Below are positions 15,198-19,482 of a DNA stretch of 19,482 nucleotides, one piece after another (the stretch's first letter is position 1; every line of letters starts with the position of its first letter). The notes under the pieces were generated by a model, which worked only from the letters and a program-made list of their open reading frames with translations, searched no databases and was not told the DNA's origin. The translations under genes were made by a program, and so were the position numbers. The DNA comes from Micavibrio_B sp044238965 (GTDB lineage: Bacteria > Pseudomonadota > Alphaproteobacteria > Micavibrionales > Micavibrionaceae): NCBI GenBank assembly GCA_044238965.1, contig JBIICJ010000033.1:1-19482 (forward strand), read 5' to 3'.

Positions 15198-15692
15198 ATG
15201 CAAAAAATTAGCAAAAATTTTGGTTTAGCCGTACTGATGACAGAATTTAGTCATGTCTTCTGTTGCGTACTTCCTACCGTATTCACGATCCTTAGCTTTG
15301 CCGCTAATCTCGGTATGATTAGCGCCTTGCCAGTATGGTTAATGGATTTACATGATGTCATCCATAATTATGAACTTCCCATTATATTGGCATCCAGTGC
15401 CATGTTGTGTTTCGGGTGGGCTGTCCATTTAATCAGTAAGCGTGTCGATTGCCACAATACAGGCTGTTCACACCCACCGTGTGAGCCAACCAAAGACCGT
15501 AATTTAAAAATTTTAAAAATCGCAACCATTTTACTGGCTTGTAACGTATTTGTATTTGCCGTCATCCATAAAAATATTTTTGAATTATCTTTCCTTCCCA
15601 CCGCAGTTCAACATGTTGAACATGACCATGAACATGGCAACCATGATTCAGAAACCATAGAGAATGACCACGACCACAACGCCCATCACTAA
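15198..15692 (+). CDS. His/Cys-rich small membrane protein, MerC-like
   Basis: The 164-residue protein has three hydrophobic segments (about 18-45, 57-80 and 105-123). Cys22-Cys23 followed by Pro26 lie in the first, and LHDVIHNYELP then opens the second; this pattern recalls MerC-type mercury/metal membrane proteins, though the match is loose. A loop after helix 2 has Cys85, Cys90 and Cys95, and the tail (139-164) has nine His among acidic residues. Both regions suggest binding of a transition metal such as zinc, copper or mercury; this is inference. No ribosome site precedes the ATG; TTGATT (15163-15168) with TTAAAT (15185-15190) would place the transcript start almost on it. The last 29 nt overlap the helicase gene. 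A metal-homeostasis role is plausible but unproven. Confidence 0.65.
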   Translation: MQKISKNFGLAVLMTEFSHVFCCVLPTVFTILSFAANLGMISALPVWLMDLHDVIHNYELPIILASSAMLCFGWAVHLISKRVDCHNTGCSHPPCEPTKDRNLKILKIATILLACNVFVFAVIHKNIFELSFLPTAVQHVEHDHEHGNHDSETIENDHDHNAHH

Positions 15693-16989
15693 TTTCGCTG
15701 ACCTTGGTTTAAGCGCACATATTTTAAAAGCCATTGATGATATGGGTTATACAACCCCGACGCCGATCCAAGCGGAAGCTATTCCTCATGCTCTTGCCAA
15801 ACGTGATGTTGTCGGTTTGGCACAAACGGGTACAGGAAAAACAGCCAGTTTTACATTGCCGATGATCGAATTATTATCAAATGGTCGTGCAAAAATGCGT
15901 ATGCCGCGATCATTGGTATTAACCCCCACACGTGAATTAGCGGCGCAGGTTGCTGAAAATTTTGATAAATACGGTATTTATTCGAAGTTGACCAAAGCGT
16001 TATTGGTCGGCGGCGAGTCAATGAACGAACAAATCCGCGTGCTTGAAAAAGGTGTTGATGTTTTAATTGCAACGCCTGGCCGTTTACTTGATTTATTCGA
16101 ACGTGGTCAAATTTTGATGACGGATATTCGCATCTTGGTTATTGACGAAGCGGATCGTATGCTCGATATGGGATTTATTCCTGATATTGAAAAAATTATT
16201 TCGCGTATTCCATCGCAACGCCAAACATTATTATTTTCGGCAACAATGCCGCCTGAAATTCGCAAATTAACCGAACGGTTTTTAAAATCACCGATTGAAA
16301 TTTCTGTAGCGCCGCCTGCAACGACAGCCACCACCATTGATCAAAAAATTATGATGGTGACACCTGAAAATAAAAAACGTGCGATCAAATCAATTTTGGA
16401 TCAAGAACCAGTTAAAAATGCATTTGTATTTTGTAATCGCAAACGCGATGTTGATTTATTGGGGCGGTGGTTAAAAGACCAAGGTTTCAAAGCCGCACCA
16501 TTGCATGGTGATATGGTACAATCAAAACGTACGGAAACTTTAAATGGATTTAAATCAGGCGAAGTAATTTTATTGGTGTGTTCTGATGTTGCCGCGCGCG
16601 GGTTGGATGTATCAGGCGTATCGCACGTATTTAATTTTGATGTACCGTTTAATCCTGATGATTACGTTCACCGTATCGGCCGTACAGGCCGCGCAGGTCA
16701 AACGGGCGTGTCATGGACTCTGGCAACTGACGATGATGAAAAATTGGTCAAAGCCATCGAAGCCCGCATTGGGCGCGATATTCCAACCGTACCTTATGTA
16801 ACAACAAAATCAGCGGCGTCATCGAATAAACATAATAACGAGGCGCCAAAGGCAAAATCAGCGCCTAAGGAGCTATCAAAGCCACAACCTAAACAACCTT
16901 CAAAGCCTCAGAAAAAAGCTCAAAAACCCTTATCCGATGATGTTATTGGGTTTGGGGATGATATTCCCGCTTTTTTACGTCGCCATTAA
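15664..16989 (+). CDS. DEAD-box RNA helicase, RhlE-like
   Basis: This 441-residue ATP-dependent RNA helicase has all core motifs in order: the Q motif (Phe11 and TPTPIQ, 31-36), Walker A AQTGTGKT (53-60), PTRELAAQ (88-95), TPGR (137-140), DEAD (161-164), SAT (192-194), ARGLDV (311-316) and HRIGRTGRAG (336-345). A Lys/Pro-rich disordered tail (about 385-425) ends in GFGDDIPAFLRRH, seen in alphaproteobacterial RhlE-type helicases. The likely role is ribosome assembly or RNA turnover. The start must be at 15664, because the Q-motif Phe is needed and no later ATG precedes it. This makes a 29-nt overlap with the His-rich gene and gives a run of five Thr at residues 2-6. Only a weak ribosome site is visible, so translation may depend on the upstream gene. 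Confidence 0.94.
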   Translation: MTTTTTPITNFADLGLSAHILKAIDDMGYTTPTPIQAEAIPHALAKRDVVGLAQTGTGKTASFTLPMIELLSNGRAKMRMPRSLVLTPTRELAAQVAENFDKYGIYSKLTKALLVGGESMNEQIRVLEKGVDVLIATPGRLLDLFERGQILMTDIRILVIDEADRMLDMGFIPDIEKIISRIPSQRQTLLFSATMPPEIRKLTERFLKSPIEISVAPPATTATTIDQKIMMVTPENKKRAIKSILDQEPVKNAFVFCNRKRDVDLLGRWLKDQGFKAAPLHGDMVQSKRTETLNGFKSGEVILLVCSDVAARGLDVSGVSHVFNFDVPFNPDDYVHRIGRTGRAGQTGVSWTLATDDDEKLVKAIEARIGRDIPTVPYVTTKSAASSNKHNNEAPKAKSAPKELSKPQPKQPSKPQKKAQKPLSDDVIGFGDDIPAFLRRH

Positions 16990-17028
16990 TCTTTTCACAA
17001 GAATATGTTATCACTATAGGGCATGAAA

Positions 17029-19245
17029 ATGACTGCCGTCCGTTCACTTTATTTCAGCCTATGGCTTTTGATGTTTTTCATTGTGGTTCATCCCGCGATG
17101 GCAGAAATTGCGCCTGTGGTAACGCAGGCGGTGGTGGAAGATCCAAACAAAGTTGATCTCACATCCGATAATTTATTTTACGATGATAAAAATCAAAAAA
17201 TGATTGCCGAAGGTAAAGTTGAAATTGCGCAGGCGGGCCGTATGGTGCATGCCGATCGTGTTGAATATGATGTAACAACCGATCGTGTGATCGCAATTGG
17301 TAATGTCGCCATGATGGAAACAAATGGTGATGTTCATTTTGTTGATCGCGCCGAATTTACCGATCAAATGAAAAACGGAACAGTGCAACAATTACGATCA
17401 CAATTGGCTGATGGTTCTCGTTTTACCGCGAAAACAGGTGAACGTATTAATGGCACAAAAATCAAAATGAAAGAGGCGAGCTATACCCCATGTGAGCCTT
17501 GTAAATATGATCCATCCAAACCACCTGTATGGCAGATAAAGGCAGGAGAGGTTGAACACGATTCCGTGGATAAAAGCATTACGTATCACGATGCACGTTT
17601 TGAAATGGGCGGCGTTCCTATTTTCTATACGCCTTATTTTTCCCATCCTGATGGAACCGAAAAACAAAAAGCAGGTTTTTTACCTCCTTCTTTTTCATTG
17701 GCAACGGATTTAGGTTTTGGGGTCACTTCAAAATATTATATTCCTGTTGATCGTAGTGAAGATTTAACATTGGGAATTCGTGCCTTAACAGAGCAAGCGC
17801 CCGTATTAATGGGCGAACACCGTAAACGTTTTCAAAATGCAGAAATCGTCTCAGATGCTTCGGTTACATATGCTGATCGTAAAGATAGTGTATCAGGTAA
17901 AGCGATTACGGTAGATGAAGAATTTCGAGGTCATTTATTCAGTAAGGGAACATTAGACATTAATAAAAAATGGCGTGCAGGTTATGGATTACAATTAACA
18001 TCTGATGATCAATATCTACGTCAATATGATATTTCCAGTGAAGATGTTCTTGAAAATGAAGTTTATACTGAACGATTTGATAATCGTAATTATGCCGTTG
18101 GGCGTCTAATCGCTTTCCAAGATGTGCGGGTTAGTAATCGATCAACTGACCAGCCTAATATATTACCAGAAATCAAAGCCAGTTTTGTAGGTGATCCTAA
18201 TGATACGTTGGGGGGGCGTTGGAATACCGATCTCTCATTTCTTGGTTTGGCGCGTGACGGTAATGGCCAAGATGTTATACGTGGATCTGCGAATGCAGGG
18301 TGGCAACGCCGCGATGTATTTCGCACTGGGTTTGTAAATACTATTAATGCAGTGGCACGTACTGATTTATATTCTGTACCAAATCGAGATCAAGCATTAT
18401 TAGGTGCGGGTGGAGATGGCGATTCTACATCAACGCGCTTTTATACTTATGCGCAAAACATCACAACATATCCCTTGATAAATCGTTTAGATAAAGCCGA
18501 ATGGTTAATAGAGCCAACATTATCAATCAAGGTATCTCCTGATGTAAAAAATAATACGGATATCCCTAATGAGGATAGCCAAGACGTTCAAATTGATCCC
18601 AATAATATTTTTTCATCTGATCGCTTTCCTGGGTTAGATCGTATCGAAGATCGTTCGAATGTAACTTATGGTATGCGTACAGGCCTTTATGGTGATGATG
18701 GAAGTTTTGGTGATATTTTTGTAGGGCAAGCCTATCGTTTGGACGAAGATGATAATCCATTCCCGGTTGGGTCTGGTTTAGAAGAGCAATCGTCAAATTA
18801 TATTGGGCAAATTTCGTCACGATACAAAGATAAACTAAATCTGAATTATCGTTTTGAGTTAGACAGTGAAACTATGCGTCCTAATCGTCATGAATTAGAC
18901 GGAAATTTCTTTTGGGGACGTTTCGGTGTTGGAACAACATATTTATACTCGCGCGCTTTAGAAGGTACAGATTTATTGGTAACACGTGAGCAAGTTGCGC
19001 CCTCAGTTTCGTACAGAGTAACAGATCAATGGGCACTTGCCGCAAATGCACGGTATGAATTATCAAATACCAGTGATCGCGGTTTGCGTGGCACCGCATT
19101 ATCGGTATCATATTTAGGGCAATGTTTAAATTTTGCCACAACAATTGATCGCAGTGTATCAAATTCAGTATCTGGAGAGCCATCACTTGAAGTGATGATG
19201 CGAATTGGGTTAAAAAACTTAGGTGAATTTGGAGTGGCACAGTAA
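17029..19245 (+). CDS. lptD: LPS-assembly protein LptD
   Basis: LptD is the outer-membrane beta-barrel that, with LptE, inserts LPS into the outer leaflet. From ATG 17029 it has 738 residues: a signal peptide ending AMA-E (cleavage after about residue 25), an OstA/LptA-like jellyroll domain (about 40-155: DLTSDNLFYDD, AEGKVEI, ADRVEYD), then the long barrel. A conserved TPCEPC pair (Cys155 and Cys158) and one C-terminal Cys (about 699, in LGQCLNF) are the only cysteines; E. coli LptD uses four, so disulfide pairing must differ. I chose ATG 17029 because AGGG (17018-17021) is 7 nt upstream; ATG 17023 is only 1 nt from it. It follows the helicase by 39 nt. The next gene abuts it (TAAATG). Confidence 0.93.
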   Translation: MTAVRSLYFSLWLLMFFIVVHPAMAEIAPVVTQAVVEDPNKVDLTSDNLFYDDKNQKMIAEGKVEIAQAGRMVHADRVEYDVTTDRVIAIGNVAMMETNGDVHFVDRAEFTDQMKNGTVQQLRSQLADGSRFTAKTGERINGTKIKMKEASYTPCEPCKYDPSKPPVWQIKAGEVEHDSVDKSITYHDARFEMGGVPIFYTPYFSHPDGTEKQKAGFLPPSFSLATDLGFGVTSKYYIPVDRSEDLTLGIRALTEQAPVLMGEHRKRFQNAEIVSDASVTYADRKDSVSGKAITVDEEFRGHLFSKGTLDINKKWRAGYGLQLTSDDQYLRQYDISSEDVLENEVYTERFDNRNYAVGRLIAFQDVRVSNRSTDQPNILPEIKASFVGDPNDTLGGRWNTDLSFLGLARDGNGQDVIRGSANAGWQRRDVFRTGFVNTINAVARTDLYSVPNRDQALLGAGGDGDSTSTRFYTYAQNITTYPLINRLDKAEWLIEPTLSIKVSPDVKNNTDIPNEDSQDVQIDPNNIFSSDRFPGLDRIEDRSNVTYGMRTGLYGDDGSFGDIFVGQAYRLDEDDNPFPVGSGLEEQSSNYIGQISSRYKDKLNLNYRFELDSETMRPNRHELDGNFFWGRFGVGTTYLYSRALEGTDLLVTREQVAPSVSYRVTDQWALAANARYELSNTSDRGLRGTALSVSYLGQCLNFATTIDRSVSNSVSGEPSLEVMMRIGLKNLGEFGVAQ

Positions 19246-19482
19246 ATGAGCTTGGGACGTTATAACCTTAAATCTCGATATCGACAAAAACATCGTGAAC
19301 GCAATCAAGGCATCATGATGGGTGTAATGGTTTTTTTAGCGGTTGCTACCTCATTTTTTTGGATGGGACGACAACATGCTTCAATTCAATTGTCATCGTT
19401 GCAAAAAGAAGTTGCCAAAGAACGCCAGCAGTCAACTGCATTAGAACAAGAAGTCACCAAATTACGCGCAGAAACGCAAACA
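19246..19482 (+). CDS. Membrane-anchored coiled-coil protein, 3' end cut by the window
   Basis: Seventy-nine codons are visible, with no stop before the edge. The N-terminus is very basic (SRYRQKHRERNQ), then there is one transmembrane helix (about 25-40, MGVMVFLAVATSFFW), then a Gln/Glu/Lys-rich stretch with heptad spacing (LSSLQKEVAKERQQSTALE and on) that looks like the start of a coiled coil. This fits a single-pass inner-membrane protein with a periplasmic coiled coil. The ATG directly follows the lptD stop, and GGAG at 19231-19234 is 11 nt upstream, so it is probably in the lptD operon. I do not recognise the family. In many alphaproteobacteria surA follows lptD, and this does not begin like SurA. 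Confidence 0.75.
   Translation, partial: MSLGRYNLKSRYRQKHRERNQGIMMGVMVFLAVATSFFWMGRQHASIQLSSLQKEVAKERQQSTALEQEVTKLRAETQT

Noticed and set aside
18881..19240. 119-codon minus-strand open frame
   Set aside because: Antisense to the LptD barrel, with no start context and no motif.
1..19482. CRISPR array, insertion sequence, phage or defence system
   Set aside because: No regularly spaced repeats, transposase, integrase or known defence protein motifs found on either strand.

Overview
The window is a compact stretch of bacterial chromosome, moderately AT-rich, with almost no spare sequence. No stretch over about 300 bases lacks a gene. It most likely comes from an alphaproteobacterium. The evidence is the run hom-glpX-recJ, the run plsX-fabH-ihfA-merR followed by tRNA-Pro, an alphaproteobacterial-type L32, a RhlE-like helicase with a GFGDDIPAFLRRH tail, and a CxPC-type LptD. 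I cannot place it more finely from sequence alone.

Layout, left to right. A class I PHA synthase gene (phaC) lies on the minus strand, with a consensus-like leftward promoter just beyond its end that probably serves a gene starting at the left edge. Diverging from phaC is a plus-strand run: a small lipoprotein overlapping hom by 4 nt, then glpX and recJ. tRNA-Glu(UUC) follows with a good promoter, and then an unusual RpoH-like sigma factor gene whose frame is broken just before region 4. Next is the envelope-lipid and nucleoid block rpmF-plsX-fabH-ihfA-merR and tRNA-Pro(GGG).

The stretch from about 11.3 to 13.5 kb looks accessory. It holds a tiny DUF3955-like membrane protein whose natural start is out of frame across an A8 tract, a MAPEG/YecN-like membrane protein, and an unrecognised 484-residue protein with a gluzincin-like zinc-protease signature. 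That last gene has an extended -10 promoter so close to its ATG that the mRNA is probably leaderless. Two minus-strand genes follow: an AI-2E-type permease and a membrane-anchored methyltransferase. Diverging from them are a His/Cys-rich membrane protein, overlapped by a DEAD-box helicase, then lptD, then the start of a membrane-anchored coiled-coil protein that runs off the right edge.

Functionally the window covers carbon storage (phaC), threonine/methionine precursor supply (hom), gluconeogenesis (glpX), DNA repair (recJ), fatty-acid and phospholipid initiation (plsX, fabH), nucleoid architecture (ihfA) and outer-membrane LPS assembly (lptD). The main points for a second look are the broken sigma factor, the A8 frame break in the small membrane protein, the leaderless gluzincin-like protein, and the His-tail/poly-Thr gene overlap. 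I saw no CRISPR array, transposase, phage module or defence island. All protein identities rest on motif recognition and remembered family features, not on database searches.
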